A stretch of DNA of 64,000 nucleotides from Collimonas sp. OK607 (GCF_900111995.1 NZ_FOKF01000022.1:28662-92661), one strand, 5' to 3'; numbered from the stretch's first letter, positions 26,177-37,206 are shown. Numbers and translations are program-made. Notes: generated by a model from the sequence alone, not told the origin.

Positions 26177-26202
26177 TTTGACAATATTATTTGACAATAT
26201 TA
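26177..26202. repeat. Tandem 13-bp repeat upstream of the RNase gene
   Basis: TTTGACAATATTA occurs twice head-to-tail, preceded by the partial copy TTGCAATA. On the minus strand, the direction of the RNase gene, it reads TAATATTGTCAAA twice, about 100 bp upstream of the ORF. It lies just after the patatin stop codon. Possible operator or promoter array. Confidence 0.5.
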
Positions 26203-26207
26203 ATCAA

Positions 26208-27416
26208 TTACAAGTTCTGCCCTTCTTCACCAAGAGCGGAAACGGGGCCAGGGCCAAAAAATTCGGCCACCTCATCGCGCCGCGCCAGCGTATCTTTCTG
26301 GCCCATACGGATCAACTCGCGCGTATAGCCGGATTCAAACAACAGATAAGACGCAAGGCCGCCGCCACGCACATCGGTCGCCCCCAGACCGCCCAGCAAG
26401 GTTCGGATCGGCAGGGGCAAACTTGAAAAATGCTTCGATGCAATATCATCAATTTGTTCCGAAGGCGAAATAATCAGCATCTCCACCGGCTTCAGCGGCG
26501 TTTGCTGGCGTTGCTCATCCGTCAAGAAAGAAAGTGTGTGGTTGATACGCTCCAGGCGTTCGATATCCACCGCCAGCCCATCCAGGAAGATGCTGGACAA
26601 TGCGTGGCTGGCAATTTGCGCGAGGCTGGGATAACGGGCAAGCATGGGTGCATCGGCCGGCGCCTCCTTGCGACGCCCGGCGCCAACCACCATCACTTTG
26701 CTGGCGCCAAGGTGGATCGCCGGAGAAATCGGCGCCAGCTGGCGCATCGAACCGTCGCCGAAATATTCGCGACGGCCATCGCAGTAAATCGGGATCGCAG
26801 GAAAGATGAACGGAATCGCTGACGACGCCAGCAAATGGCCGACGCCGATCTGATCCCGGACCGCCCGCCGCTGGCTGCGGGTCCAGCCCTGGATTTCGAC
26901 GGCGCTCTGGTAAAAAGTAATGTGCTGGCCGCCGCTATAGGAGGAAGCGGTGATCGCCAGTGCCTGCAAGCTGCCGTTGGCCAGCGCCGCGTCCAGTTTC
27001 TCCAGGTCCAGCAGCCGGTGCAGCAAGGTGATCAGCGGCGTATTGTCGAGCAAGGAGTTAGGCGGGTGCGCATGCCATTTACGCAGCAGCCAGCCAAAAG
27101 ACAGCAAGGACAACCAGCGCGCGCCGGACCGCAGGACGCCCAGGGAATCGGCGCGGTACACCTGCTCCACCGTAAAGTGCTCCCAGACATCCATCAGTTT
27201 TTGCACGCCAAGGCCGAAATTCTCGACCCGGCAAGCCAGCGCCGTCGCATTGATGGCGCCTGCGGAAGTGCCGCAAATGATGTCGAAAGGATTTTGCTCC
27301 GGCGCCCAGCCCTGCTCGCGCAAGATGGACGCTACTGCATCCATCACGCCAACCTGGTAAGCCGCGCGTGCGCCGCCGCCGGTCAAGATAAGGCCCGTTT
27401 TCTGTTTTGTCTCCAT
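26208..27416 (-). CDS. Patatin-like phospholipase
   Basis: A 402-residue Ser-Asp dyad lipid acyl hydrolase. The oxyanion loop is LTGGGARAAYQVGV (11-24), the nucleophile elbow GTSAG (49-53, Ser51), and the catalytic Asp is in YFGDGSMRQLAP. No signal peptide is visible, so it is cytoplasmic or membrane-associated. It has the length of RssA/YchK-like proteins plus an extra C-terminal region ending EFFGPGP. It is convergent with nothing and reads in the same direction as the RNase/barstar pair. Confidence 0.92.
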   Translation of the reverse strand: METKQKTGLILTGGGARAAYQVGVMDAVASILREQGWAPEQNPFDIICGTSAGAINATALACRVENFGLGVQKLMDVWEHFTVEQVYRADSLGVLRSGARWLSLLSFGWLLRKWHAHPPNSLLDNTPLITLLHRLLDLEKLDAALANGSLQALAITASSYSGGQHITFYQSAVEIQGWTRSQRRAVRDQIGVGHLLASSAIPFIFPAIPIYCDGRREYFGDGSMRQLAPISPAIHLGASKVMVVGAGRRKEAPADAPMLARYPSLAQIASHALSSIFLDGLAVDIERLERINHTLSFLTDEQRQQTPLKPVEMLIISPSEQIDDIASKHFSSLPLPIRTLLGGLGATDVRGGGLASYLLFESGYTRELIRMGQKDTLARRDEVAEFFGPGPVSALGEEGQNL

Positions 27417-27467
27417 GGCTATGAAGAGTAACAGGGAGAGGAAATTTGTGGGGAGGTTGGTTTATTT

Positions 27468-27568
27468 AGGACTTACGCAAAACTGTTCCAGCAAGGCACG
27501 ACGACGAAGACAGTACGAATGTACGGCTAGGAGAAGTAACGCCGCTGGGGCAGTTTTGCGTAAGTCCT
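27468..27568. mobile_element. MITE-like element with 25-bp terminal inverted repeats
   Basis: AGGACTTACGCAAAACTG (27468-27485) is perfectly inverted at 27551-27568. Allowing two mismatches, the arms extend to 25 bp (…TTCCAGC / GCTGGGG…). The element is 101 bp with no coding capacity. Similar GGACTTACGCAAAA ends are found on IS5-group elements as I recall. I see no clean target duplication. Confidence 0.75.
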
Positions 27569-27589
27569 ATTATTAATACTTGTGTAAAA

Positions 27590-27628
27590 CGAAGTAGCAA
27601 GTGCATACGTCTTGCACCTGCTACTTCG
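27590..27628 (-). terminator. Terminator of the pyrophosphatase gene
   Basis: CGAAGTAGCA pairs with TGCTACTTCG, with an inner GTGCA/TGCAC stem. On the minus strand TTTT follows. It lies 25 bp beyond the hppA stop codon. Confidence 0.85.
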
Positions 27629-27653
27629 CCACATCAGTTGCCCGGGCTCACTG

Positions 27654-30137
27654 CTAGTGAACGCTGACTTCAACCCGTCGTGCCTGCGCGTTATCGCCGC
27701 TGCCGGTTGTCACCTGAGGTTTCTCCAGCACGATGGCGTCTTCCGCCACGCCTGCGATCAGCAGGATGGCTTTTACGCTTTTGGCGCGCTCCTTGGAAAT
27801 CTCCTCGTTTTTAGCCGGATCGCCGGTGGTGTCGTGGAAGCCGCTGACCACCACTTTGGCATCGGCCCTGGCTTTGGCCGCATCGACGACAGCCGCCAGT
27901 TTTTCAGCGGTATCGGCCGGAGCTTCTACCTTGCCTGATTCAAAATAGACGACAGCTGCGGGCGACGCCGCCGCAGCCTTAGCCGCAGTTCCGGCACTGG
28001 CGTCGACCGTGACCGCTGCGGGCGCCACCACAATTGCCGGTGCAACTACCGGTACCGGCACCAACACGACTTCCTGTCCCGTCAGCGCGCCTTGCTGCAT
28101 GCCCGAAGCCGGTAGCAACGGCACTAGCAACAGGGCCACGATATTGATGATCTTGATCAGTGGATTGACCGCAGGACCGGCGGTATCTTTATAAGGATCG
28201 CCAACGGTATCGCCAGTGACCGCAGCCTTATGCGCTTCCGAACCTTTGCCGCCGTGGTTGCCATCCTCGATATATTTCTTGGCGTTGTCCCAGGCGCCGC
28301 CGCCTGTGGTCATCGAGATAGCGACGAACAAACCGGTCACGATGGTCCCCATCAATAAACCACCGAGCGCTGCCGGCCCCAATATCAGACCGACCAGAAC
28401 CGGCACTACTACCGGCAACAGCGACGGGATGATCATTTCCTTGATGGCCGAAGAGGTCAGCATATCGACCGCTTTGTCGTACTCAGGCTTGCCGGTGCCG
28501 TCCATGATGCCTTTGATGTCGCGGAACTGGCGGCGCACTTCAACCACCACCGCACCCGCCGCCCGGCCGACCGCTTCCATCGCCATGGCGCCGAACAGGT
28601 AGGGAATCAAGCCGCCGATGAACAAGCCGACGATCACCAGTGGATTGGACAAATCGAATACCGTGCTCTTCCCTACCGAATCCAGCGCGTGGGTGTAATC
28701 TGCAAACAAGACCAGCGCCGCCAAACCGGCCGAGCCGATGGCGTAGCCCTTGGTGACTGCCTTGGTGGTGTTGCCGACGGCGTCCAGCGGATCGGTAATC
28801 GCTCGCACCGAATCGGGCAAACCCGACATTTCGGCAATACCGCCGGCGTTATCGGTAATCGGGCCGTAGGCATCCAGCGCGACAATGATGCCGGCCATCG
28901 ACAGCATGGCGGTAGCGGCAATCGCAATGCCGTACAGGCCGCCCAGCCAGTAGGAAGCCAGGATGGCGACACATACTGCCAGCACCGGATAAGCGGTCGA
29001 TTTCATGGAGACGCCCAGGCCGGCGATGATATTGGTGCCGTGGCCGGTGGTAGAGGCTTGTGCTATGTGGCGCACCGGTTTGAAATCGGTGCCGGTGTAG
29101 TACTCGGTGATATACACCATCAAGCCGGTCAGGATGATGCCGATCAAGGCGGACCCCATCATCGGCACCCGCATCGGTGCCGGCAAGATCAGCCAGGTAA
29201 CCACCACAAACCCGATCAGGCTCAGGATCGCTGCCCACCACAGCCCGGTATACAGTGCCGACATGATTTTCTTGCCGGGCTTGGCCTTGACCATGGAACA
29301 GCCGACGATAGAGGCCAGGATCGATACCCCGCCCAAGGCCAGCGGATACAACACTGCTTGCAATTCAGCGCCATGTATCAGCAAAGAGCCTAACAACATG
29401 GTGGCGATCAGGGTCACCACATAGGTTTCGAACAAGTCAGCCGCCATGCCTGCACAATCGCCGACGTTGTCGCCGACGTTATCGGCGATCACTGCGGGAT
29501 TGCGCGGATCGTCCTCCGGAATGCCGGCTTCCACTTTACCTACTAGGTCGGCGCCGACATCGGCGCCCTTGGTAAAGATGCCGCCGCCGAGACGCGCGAA
29601 AATGGAAATCAGCGAAGCGCCGAAGGCCAGTCCGATCAGAGGCCGGATGATGTCATGTAACGACAATCCGGAAGGCCCCGCGAACGCCAGCAACCACAAA
29701 AAGAACAGGGTCACGCCCAGCAGGCCGAGCCCGACCACCAGCATGCCGGTGATCGCCCCGCCGCGGAACGCTACATCAAGCGCCGGCCCCATGCCTTTGG
29801 TCGCAGCCTGTGCGGTGCGTACATTAGCGCGCACCGAGACATTCATGCCGATGAAGCCGCAAGCCCCTGACAGCACGGCGCCGATCAGGAAGCCGGCGGC
29901 GGTTATCAAACCAAGTCCTGGCAGTATCGCGATAATAATGAACAGCACCACGCCGACCATGGCAATGGTGCGGTACTGGCGCGCCAGATAGGCAGCAGCC
30001 CCTTGTTGGATCGCAGCAGCAATTTCCTGCATGCGTGCATTCCCCGGGTCCTGCTTCAATATCCAGCTGCGCGAGACTAGCCCATAGATGACGGCAATGA
30101 TGCCGCAAGCGACGGCAAACCATAGACTTGATGCCAT
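27654..30137 (-). CDS. hppA: Membrane H+-translocating pyrophosphatase fused to a C-terminal OmpA-like domain
   Basis: An 827-residue protein. Residues 1 to about 675 are a 16-helix M-PPase: pyrophosphate site [20 protein letters not shown] and [20 protein letters not shown]. The [14 protein letters not shown] segment carries Lys where K+-dependent enzymes have Ala, so it is the K+-independent H+ type. A Val/Ala/Pro-rich linker (about 685-725) leads to an OmpA-like domain (about 728-827: [20 protein letters not shown] and ARRVEVSV). M-PPase C-termini face the periplasm, so the tail could touch peptidoglycan (inference). ATG 30137 is chosen for GGAGGAG upstream. Confidence 0.95.
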   Translation of the reverse strand: MASSLWFAVACGIIAVIYGLVSRSWILKQDPGNARMQEIAAAIQQGAAAYLARQYRTIAMVGVVLFIIIAILPGLGLITAAGFLIGAVLSGACGFIGMNVSVRANVRTAQAATKGMGPALDVAFRGGAITGMLVVGLGLLGVTLFFLWLLAFAGPSGLSLHDIIRPLIGLAFGASLISIFARLGGGIFTKGADVGADLVGKVEAGIPEDDPRNPAVIADNVGDNVGDCAGMAADLFETYVVTLIATMLLGSLLIHGAELQAVLYPLALGGVSILASIVGCSMVKAKPGKKIMSALYTGLWWAAILSLIGFVVVTWLILPAPMRVPMMGSALIGIILTGLMVYITEYYTGTDFKPVRHIAQASTTGHGTNIIAGLGVSMKSTAYPVLAVCVAILASYWLGGLYGIAIAATAMLSMAGIIVALDAYGPITDNAGGIAEMSGLPDSVRAITDPLDAVGNTTKAVTKGYAIGSAGLAALVLFADYTHALDSVGKSTVFDLSNPLVIVGLFIGGLIPYLFGAMAMEAVGRAAGAVVVEVRRQFRDIKGIMDGTGKPEYDKAVDMLTSSAIKEMIIPSLLPVVVPVLVGLILGPAALGGLLMGTIVTGLFVAISMTTGGGAWDNAKKYIEDGNHGGKGSEAHKAAVTGDTVGDPYKDTAGPAVNPLIKIINIVALLLVPLLPASGMQQGALTGQEVVLVPVPVVAPAIVVAPAAVTVDASAGTAAKAAAASPAAVVYFESGKVEAPADTAEKLAAVVDAAKARADAKVVVSGFHDTTGDPAKNEEISKERAKSVKAILLIAGVAEDAIVLEKPQVTTGSGDNAQARRVEVSVH

Positions 30138-30360
30138 GTTTACTCCTCCAGTTTTTTGGTACGGCTTCACGACAAAGTAAGACAACTACACCATTTCACC
30201 TGCATCCATTCATCCCAAATGGGTGGATTGCCGGCCAATACTGCGTAATGCATTTCTTTTCGCTGCCCTTTTTTATTCTTGGAGAAGTGCCGGGGCTGGT
30301 TTGCTGCTTAGTTGTTTCTTCTGATGAATTCTAAATTAATTAGTTTGTTGATCAAAAGAA

Positions 30361-30382
30361 AAAGCGGACCGAGGTCCGCTTT
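30361..30382. terminator. Terminator after adk
   Basis: AAAGCGGACC-GA-GGTCCGCTTT, a 10-bp stem with A/T runs on both sides, 13 bp past the adk stop. The stretch 30186-30360 holds no gene. Confidence 0.93.
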
Positions 30383-30394
30383 TTTTTATGCTTC

Positions 30395-31153
<759 letters not shown>

Positions 31154-31283
31154 TTATATCACGCTATCTTTGCATGAAACTTACCATACAATTTTACCAA
31201 ACAGCCAGCCCGAAGCACTATTTCTGTTGGTTCAACGATAAATTTCCGGCATTTATTTGACACTTAAGCGACACTTTCACACT

Positions 31284-32060
31284 TTATTCGGCACTAAAAA
31301 AACGCCTCACCCGCTCCAGATCTTCCGGCGTATCGACGCCTACCGCGGGCGCCGCCGGTGCGATATGGACCGCAATCGGGTAGCCATGCCAAAGCACGCG
31401 TAATTGCTCCAGCGCTTCGATCTGTTCCAACGGCGACACCGCCAGCGTCGGATAGGTTTGCAAAAAACCATTGCTGTATGCATACAGGCCGATATGCCGC
31501 AACGGCAAGTAGGCGGCCGGCAAATCTTCTCGCGACTGCGCAAAACCATCCCGATGCCAGGGAATTGTCGCCCGTGAAAAATACAGGGCGCGCCCAGCCT
31601 GGTTCAAGACCACCTTGACCACATTCGGATTGAAGGCGTCGGCCGCAGAATCGATCGCGTGCGCCGCGGTCGCCATCGGCACCTCGCCTGTGATCTGCGC
31701 CGCGGTAGCTGCGATCAGCGCCGGATCGATCATGGGTTCGTCGCCTTGGACGTTGACCACCACCGCATCAGCGGCCAGTCCTAACGCTGCAGCTACTTCG
31801 GCAATGCGGTCGGTGCCGGACGGATGATCGGCGCGTGTGAGCCGCGCGGCGATGCCGTGCTGGGCGCACACCGCCAGGATTTCCGCATGATCGGTAGCCA
31901 CGATCACCTGTGCAGCTCCCGATTGCGCAGCACGCTCGGCGGTGCGCACGATCATCGGCTTGCCGCCGATATCGGCCAGCGGTTTATTCGGCAGCCGAGT
32001 TGACGCCAGCCGCGCCGGAATGATGACGGTGAAAGGTCTGGTCGGATTCACAATATCCAC
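31284..32060 (-). CDS. kdsB: 3-deoxy-manno-octulosonate cytidylyltransferase
   Basis: A 258-residue CMP-Kdo synthetase that activates Kdo for lipopolysaccharide. The nucleotide-binding [20 protein letters not shown] (14-33), [14 protein letters not shown] and [11 protein letters not shown] are diagnostic. It lies 12 bp after the Trm112-like gene and shares an operon with lpxK, exbD and exbB. Confidence 0.96.
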   Translation of the reverse strand: MDIVNPTRPFTVIIPARLASTRLPNKPLADIGGKPMIVRTAERAAQSGAAQVIVATDHAEILAVCAQHGIAARLTRADHPSGTDRIAEVAAALGLAADAVVVNVQGDEPMIDPALIAATAAQITGEVPMATAAHAIDSAADAFNPNVVKVVLNQAGRALYFSRATIPWHRDGFAQSREDLPAAYLPLRHIGLYAYSNGFLQTYPTLAVSPLEQIEALEQLRVLWHGYPIAVHIAPAAPAVGVDTPEDLERVRRFFSAE

Positions 32061-32072
32061 AATACGCGCCGC

Positions 32073-32267
32073 TTATGCTGCCGGCGCCGCATCTGCAGCC
32101 GGACTGGTCAGGTCACGCGCCTGATCGGCCCACATGATAGGGATGCCGTCGCGGATCGGATAGGCCAGCTTGTCGGCGTTGCAAATCAGTTCCTGTGCTT
32201 TCTTGTCGTAATGCAGCGGCCCTTTGCAGATCGGGCAAACCAGGATGTCAAGCAGTTGGGTGTCCAC
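32073..32267 (-). CDS. Trm112/YcaR-family zinc-ribbon-like protein
   Basis: A 64-residue protein, [20 protein letters not shown], with [20 protein letters not shown]. It has the first CxxC pair and a third Cys, as in the bacterial Trm112-like family (DUF343, E. coli YcaR). Such proteins sit between lpxK and kdsB in many proteobacteria; a role as a methyltransferase partner is established in eukaryotes and archaea but not here. The start overlaps the lpxK end by 20 bp. Confidence 0.92.
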   Translation of the reverse strand: MDTQLLDILVCPICKGPLHYDKKAQELICNADKLAYPIRDGIPIMWADQARDLTSPAADAAPAA

Positions 32268-33312
32268 GGAGTTTCTCCAGAATTTGATGTATTTGATGCT
32301 GTATTTGATGAGACAGCGCAGCGTCGATCTGAGCCGTCACGGGAACGACCCAGATTCTCGGATCGTTCCTGATCGCCTCTATTTGCCGACATTTTACTGC
32401 ATCCTTTTCCGTAATCAGGATGAGCTCTGCCTGCAGCGCCGCAAATGGGTTGTCGGAAAAATCATGATGATCAGGCAAGGCCAGTGTCTCAAATACCAAT
32501 CCGGCCGCGGTCAGCATCGAAAAAAACCGTTGCGGATTACCGATGCCGGCAGCGGCGGTAATCCGCAAGGCAGGTTCCCGCAGGCTGGCCAGCGCCCTCA
32601 CCTGGTTCGCATCGCCAAGCTGCACCGCCTGCTCGCCAACCAGCTGCATGCGGACGGTCGAAGCCGGCATCGAGGCTGGAATGGTGGCGGCATTCACCAC
32701 CGTAAAATCACGCCGGCGCGAAGGCGGTTCACGCAAGGGACCGGCCGGCAGCAGCCAGCCGTTGCCGACACCGCGCGCATCGAACAGGACGATTTCGATA
32801 TCTCGTTGCAGACGATAATGTTGCAATCCATCGTCCGACAGAATCAGATTAACCTCGGGATGCGCCTGCAACAAGGCCTTGGCGGCGGCCACCCGATCGC
32901 GGCCCACCACCAAAGGACACTGCGCGCGGCCGGCAATCAACAAAGGCTCGTCCCCCACTTCGGCCGCCAGCGATGTTTCGCTCACATGGCGTATAGCGGG
33001 TTGTCCGGCGCCGGACTGCGCAGCATAACCGCGCGAGATCACGCCGGGCACGTAGCCAGCTTCCCGCAACGCTTGCACCAGCCAGATCGTCAGCGGTGTC
33101 TTGCCGGTGCCGCCGACAAAAATATTGCCGACCACGATCACCGGTACCGGCAAGCGGGTACTGGCTTGCCAGCCGGCTGCATACAAACGGCGCCGCAGTG
33201 TCGCCACCAGGCCGAACAAGAGCGACAGCGGCCACAACAGACATGCCAGCAGACCGCGCCGTTGCCAGGCCGCGCTCAGCGTCGATTCAAGCGAAGATTT
33301 ATTTGTGGCCAC
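32248..33312 (-). CDS. lpxK: Tetraacyldisaccharide 4'-kinase
   Basis: A 354-residue membrane-associated P-loop kinase that phosphorylates the 4' position of lipid A precursor. An N-terminal hydrophobic segment ([19 protein letters not shown]) anchors it, and Walker A is [34 protein letters not shown] is the Walker B/His region. GTG 33312 (VATNKSS) is chosen; it overlaps the exbD 3' end by 14 bp. The frame extends to 33372 inside exbD but those residues are not LpxK-like. Confidence 0.94.
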   Translation of the reverse strand: MATNKSSLESTLSAAWQRRGLLACLLWPLSLLFGLVATLRRRLYAAGWQASTRLPVPVIVVGNIFVGGTGKTPLTIWLVQALREAGYVPGVISRGYAAQSGAGQPAIRHVSETSLAAEVGDEPLLIAGRAQCPLVVGRDRVAAAKALLQAHPEVNLILSDDGLQHYRLQRDIEIVLFDARGVGNGWLLPAGPLREPPSRRRDFTVVNAATIPASMPASTVRMQLVGEQAVQLGDANQVRALASLREPALRITAAAGIGNPQRFFSMLTAAGLVFETLALPDHHDFSDNPFAALQAELILITEKDAVKCRQIEAIRNDPRIWVVPVTAQIDAALSHQIQHQIHQILEKLRGHPTA

Positions 33313-33742
33313 TAGTTTGCGCAGCAAACGTGATCTTGTCGAAACCAGCCAGACGCGCGGCTTCCAGTACATTGATCACGGTCTGGTGGGTCGCCATGGC
33401 GTCGGCGTTGATGATTACCACCGGGTCGCCTTTCGATTGGCCAGACTCACTGCCGGCCTGCGCAGCATTCTTCAGATCTAGCGCCAATGAGGCCGCATCT
33501 TTCGACGACACCTGCACATTGTTGACTGCGTATTGCCCCTGCGGATTGACTGCCACGTTGATTTCCAGCGGCTGCACCATGGCCTTGTCGGCATCGGCAG
33601 TCGGCAAGGTAATTTGCAGCGCAGTGAATTTGCTGTAGCTGGTGGTGACCATCAGGAAAATCACGATCACCAGCAGTACGTCGATAAACGGAATCAGGTT
33701 GATTTCGGGGTCCTCGCGACCCTTGCCTTTACGAAAGTTCAT
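33299..33742 (-). CDS. exbD: ExbD/TolR-family biopolymer transport protein
   Basis: A 147-residue single-span inner-membrane protein. The hydrophobic helix LIPFIDVLLVIVIFLMVTTS (15-34) carries the functional Asp21 that conducts protons. A periplasmic domain follows. With ExbB it energises TonB-dependent uptake. It starts 2 bp after the exbB stop and overlaps lpxK, consistent with one operon. Confidence 0.95.
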   Translation of the reverse strand: MNFRKGKGREDPEINLIPFIDVLLVIVIFLMVTTSYSKFTALQITLPTADADKAMVQPLEINVAVNPQGQYAVNNVQVSSKDAASLALDLKNAAQAGSESGQSKGDPVVIINADAMATHQTVINVLEAARLAGFDKITFAAQTSGHK

Positions 33743-33744
33743 GT

Positions 33745-34350
33745 TTATTTACGCGCGCCGTGAACAGTATCGACAAATTTTACCGCCTGCTGCTCCATAT
33801 CCACGACGAAGCTATCCACCAACGCCCGGAAATGGCGATAGAAAATCAGTGCCGGCATGGCAATCGCCAGGCCGAAACCGGTGTTGTACAGGGAAACCGA
33901 AATGCCATGGCCAAGTTGTGCAGGATCGGCGCCGGCGCCATTGGTTGCGCCAAAAATTTCGATCATGCCAACCACGGTGCCGAACAAACCCATCAACGGC
34001 GCCAGCGAGGCAATGGTGCCGAGCGTGGTCAGGAAACGTTCCAGTTCATGTGCCGTGGCCTGGCCGGCTTCTTCAATCGACTCTTTCATCAGGTCGCGCG
34101 GCGCGTCGACGTTACGCAGGCCGGCAGCCAGCACCCGTCCCAGTGGCGAATTGGTTTCCAGATTGGTAAGAACTTCAGTATTGATCTTGCCGTTGTGATA
34201 AACCCGTATCACTTCTTGCAGTAACTGCGGCGGCAAAATGCGCGGCCGGCGTAGATAAACCAGACGTTCGATAATCAATGCGGTGGCAATGACGGAGGCA
34301 ATTAACAAAAACCAGATCGGCCAGCCCGCAGCTTGAATAATGGCAAACAA
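33745..34350 (-). CDS. exbB: ExbB/TolQ-family proton channel protein
   Basis: A 201-residue three-helix protein: AAGWPIWFLLIASVIATALI, then LTTLGTIASLAPLMGLFGTV with GMIEIF, and GFGLAIAMPALIFYRHFRAL. I chose TTG 34350 because AAGGAG lies six bases upstream and FAIIQAAGWPIW matches the family start; the open frame extends to 34524 but that part is not ExbB-like. First gene of the exbB-exbD-lpxK-Trm112-kdsB operon. Confidence 0.93.
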   Translation of the reverse strand: MFAIIQAAGWPIWFLLIASVIATALIIERLVYLRRPRILPPQLLQEVIRVYHNGKINTEVLTNLETNSPLGRVLAAGLRNVDAPRDLMKESIEEAGQATAHELERFLTTLGTIASLAPLMGLFGTVVGMIEIFGATNGAGADPAQLGHGISVSLYNTGFGLAIAMPALIFYRHFRALVDSFVVDMEQQAVKFVDTVHGARK

Positions 34351-34518
34351 AAGAAACTCCTTGGTGAAATCGCATTCAATATCGACAAATGCCGATGAGG
34401 GGTTCATCAGCATGGATGCAGAATGTAACTTGTTGAAGGCTTGTGAGCAAGCGCGAGTAGCGTTGCGGAGTGGAAATTTTTTACGGTTGATTTCACTGCC
34501 ATCAAGTGCGGCGCCGAG

Positions 34519-34935
34519 TTCCACACAAATTATGTGAACAAGATTGTGGACAAGTACTTAACTCATCAGTGAAGTCCATGATTTCAAAGGTTTTTTTCAT
34601 GCTGCATCAAAAACGTGCAGGCTTTGCCGACGATGCGCGGCAAAAGTTCTCCACAGATTTTGGGGATAACTTTGTGTACAAGCACACTTGAATCACACGA
34701 AGTCCTTGATTGGAAACACCTTTTCGCTACTGTTGCGGATCGCTTGAAATGCGCCTGAAACAGCCTTTTACAGATAGCGGCAGCATTTTTTTTCATCTTT
34801 CATGGTCGTTTTATCATGGCCCGGCCTGCGGATATCCACAAGCCCGCGCGTTTCCATAGTTACCCACAGATTATGTGGATAAGCTTGTGCGCAAGCGCAC
34901 TGCAATCTAGGCAAGCCTTTGATTTGTTTCGCTTT
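34519..34935. repeat. Three copies of a 57-bp unit containing DnaA-box-like motifs
   Basis: Units at about 34519-34590, 34647-34720 and 34859-34935 align without gaps over 57 bp. Shared are CCACA at the start, ATTaTGtGgAtAA, TTGTG-NN-CAAG, and AAGtCCtTGATT at the end. Unit 3 has the perfect DnaA box TGTGGATAA (34874-34882); the others have one-mismatch boxes, e.g. TTGTGGACAA (34544-34553) and TTCTCCACA (34647-34655). A partial fourth copy, GCTTGTGAGCAAGCGC, lies near 34439. The region lies between the divergent exbB and xseA and holds no gene. Confidence 0.75.
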
Positions 34936-35044
34936 TCCATTGATGTTCAGCGACCGTGCTTTACAATGTCAACGCTCGGCCGAATCACTCGCGATAATCA
35001 CACGCAAATGATCACACGCAAATAAAGACTCCTTGAAAGCCCGT

Positions 35045-36406
35045 ATGAATTTTTCCAGCACCAGCGACAACCATTCCAGCGGACCGCCAGTACTCACTGT
35101 CTCCGCCTTGAATCAAGCTGTTGCGCGCATGCTGGAACGCAGTTTCCCGCTGGCCTGGGTCTCGGGCGAGATATCGAATTTCAAAAGCTATGCCTCCGGC
35201 CACTGGTATTTCACGCTGAAGGACGACGCGGCGCAAGTGCGTGGCGTGATGTTCAAGGGCCGTGCCCAGCATGCCGGCTTCACGCCGCGCGACGGCGACA
35301 AGGTTGAAGTGCGGGCGCTGGTAACGCTGTATGCAGCACGTGGCGACTACCAGCTCAACGTCGAAGCGATCCGGCGCGCCGGGGTCGGCAATCTGTATGA
35401 AGCGTTCTTGCGCCTGAAAGAGAAACTGAATGCGGAAGGCCTGTTCGATCCGGCCCGCAAACGGCCGCTGCCGCAATTCGCGCGCTGTATCGGCATTGTC
35501 ACCAGCCTGCAGGCGGCGGCGTTGCGTGACATCTTGAGCGCACTGGCGCGGCGCGCACCGCATGTGCGGGTGATCCTGTATCCAACACCCGTGCAAGGCG
35601 ACGGCGCGGCAGAAAAAATCGCGCGCGCCATCAATATTGCTGCCGAACGCGCCGAATGCGAGCTGCTGCTGGTATGCCGCGGCGGCGGCAGTATCGAAGA
35701 CCTGTGGTCGTTCAACGACGAAGCGGTAGCACGCGCCATTGTCGCCGCGCCGATGCCGGTGATTTCCGGTGTCGGCCACGAAACCGATTTCACGATTGCC
35801 GATTTTGCCGCCGACTTGCGCGCCGCCACTCCCACTGCTGCAGCTGAACTGGCAACCGTGCCGCGCGCCGACTGGCTGGCAACGCTGGAGACGCATGCCG
35901 ATGACCTGACACGCGCCTTACGGCGCCAGCTCGGCGAAGCCAGCCAAACCCTGGACTGGCTAAGCCGTCGCCTTACCAGCCCGGCAACCACCATCGCCCA
36001 TGAACGAGTCAAGCTGCAAAGCCTGCAAGCCAGGTTGCTGCACGCCACACGCATCCCGCTGACGCAATCACGCTACGCGCTGCTCAACCTGCGCACCCGA
36101 CTGGCTGCACAAATCCCCAGCACCGCGGCGCCACAGATTGCTTTGCTGGAACAAAGCCGGCGCCTTAGTGGCGCCATGGCGATGCAAAGCCGGCATGGAC
36201 GCCAGGCGCTGGCGGCACTGAATGCGCAGCTGGAACTGCTCAATCCGCAACGCACACTGGAGCGCGGCTATGCCATCATCTCCGATGCCAAGGGTCACGT
36301 GATCCGTGCGCCGCAAGCGTTGCAGCCGCGCCATGTCGTCACGGTGCAATTGGCTGAAGGCAGCGCCAAGGTCGGTATCGACAGTGTGCAGGCTACGCTC
36401 GGTTAA
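35045..36406 (+). CDS. xseA: Exodeoxyribonuclease VII large subunit
   Basis: A 453-residue nuclease subunit from ATG 35045. An N-terminal OB fold ([20 protein letters not shown], residues about 30-110) is followed by the catalytic region ([65 protein letters not shown]). It degrades single-stranded DNA with XseB, which is not nearby. The GVGHETD motif and C-terminal coiled coil (residues 280-420) are typical. Confidence 0.96.
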   Translation: MNFSSTSDNHSSGPPVLTVSALNQAVARMLERSFPLAWVSGEISNFKSYASGHWYFTLKDDAAQVRGVMFKGRAQHAGFTPRDGDKVEVRALVTLYAARGDYQLNVEAIRRAGVGNLYEAFLRLKEKLNAEGLFDPARKRPLPQFARCIGIVTSLQAAALRDILSALARRAPHVRVILYPTPVQGDGAAEKIARAINIAAERAECELLLVCRGGGSIEDLWSFNDEAVARAIVAAPMPVISGVGHETDFTIADFAADLRAATPTAAAELATVPRADWLATLETHADDLTRALRRQLGEASQTLDWLSRRLTSPATTIAHERVKLQSLQARLLHATRIPLTQSRYALLNLRTRLAAQIPSTAAPQIALLEQSRRLSGAMAMQSRHGRQALAALNAQLELLNPQRTLERGYAIISDAKGHVIRAPQALQPRHVVTVQLAEGSAKVGIDSVQATLG

Positions 36407-36575
36407 GACTGATTAGTAATAATGGTATAAGAAAGTAAGGGCAAGAAGAATTCGCAAGCATGCTGCATGGATCAGCTAAGCGCTTTACAATAGCCGTTCC
36501 CTGGAAACTGTTTATTTTCACTAGATGTATAGGCAACAGCTTCTTTGTAATCCCAATAAAACTATAGGACACAAT

Positions 36576-37154
36576 ATGGCACACACACTCCCGCCCCTCC
36601 CGTACGATCTGGATGCATTGGCTCCACACATCTCCAAGGAAACCCTGGAATTTCACTACGGTAAGCATCACCAGACCTATGTGACTAACCTGAACAACCT
36701 GGTTCCTGGCACAGAATTCGAAAACGCATCACTGGAAGATATCGTCAAGAAATCTTCCGGCGGCATTTTCAACAATGCAGCACAAGTCTGGAACCACACT
36801 TTCTACTGGAACAGCCTGTCGCCACAAGGCGGCGGCGCACCAACCGGCGCACTGGCAGATGCAATCAACGCCAAGTGGGGTTCGTTCGACAAGTTCAAGG
36901 AAGAACTGACCAAGACTGCAGTCGGTACTTTCGGTTCAGGCTGGGCCTGGCTGGTAAAGAATGCTGACGGTTCGCTCGGCCTGGTGTCGACTTCCAACGC
37001 CGCCACACCGCTGACCACCGACGCTAAGCCGCTGATCACTGTCGACGTATGGGAACATGCTTACTACATCGACTACCGCAACGCCCGTCCAAAATACCTG
37101 GAAGCATTCTGGGCATTGGCGAACTGGGAATTTGCTTCGAAGAATTTTGCTTAA
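36576..37154 (+). CDS. sodB: Iron superoxide dismutase
   Basis: A 192-residue cytoplasmic Fe-SOD starting [18 protein letters not shown]. Metal ligands are His in YGKHHQTYV, His in [11 protein letters not shown], and Asp/His in [13 protein letters not shown]. The Gln-Gly features ([28 protein letters not shown]) match the iron type. GGACA precedes ATG 36576. It follows xseA by 169 bp and ends at a strong terminator. Confidence 0.97.
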   Translation: MAHTLPPLPYDLDALAPHISKETLEFHYGKHHQTYVTNLNNLVPGTEFENASLEDIVKKSSGGIFNNAAQVWNHTFYWNSLSPQGGGAPTGALADAINAKWGSFDKFKEELTKTAVGTFGSGWAWLVKNADGSLGLVSTSNAATPLTTDAKPLITVDVWEHAYYIDYRNARPKYLEAFWALANWEFASKNFA

Positions 37155-37206
37155 GACAAATTTGTTACGGTTAACGTCGATTGAGAACTGATCGACGTCA
37201 CTTATG

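Noticed and set aside
34545..34882. Chromosomal replication origin
   Set aside because: DnaA-box-like motifs cluster here, but dnaA, dnaN, gyrB, rpmH or parAB are not nearby and there is no long AT-rich unwinding region. I report a repeat array only.
35012..35896. 294-codon open frame opposite xseA
   Set aside because: Shadow of a conserved nuclease gene; no start signal and no domain.
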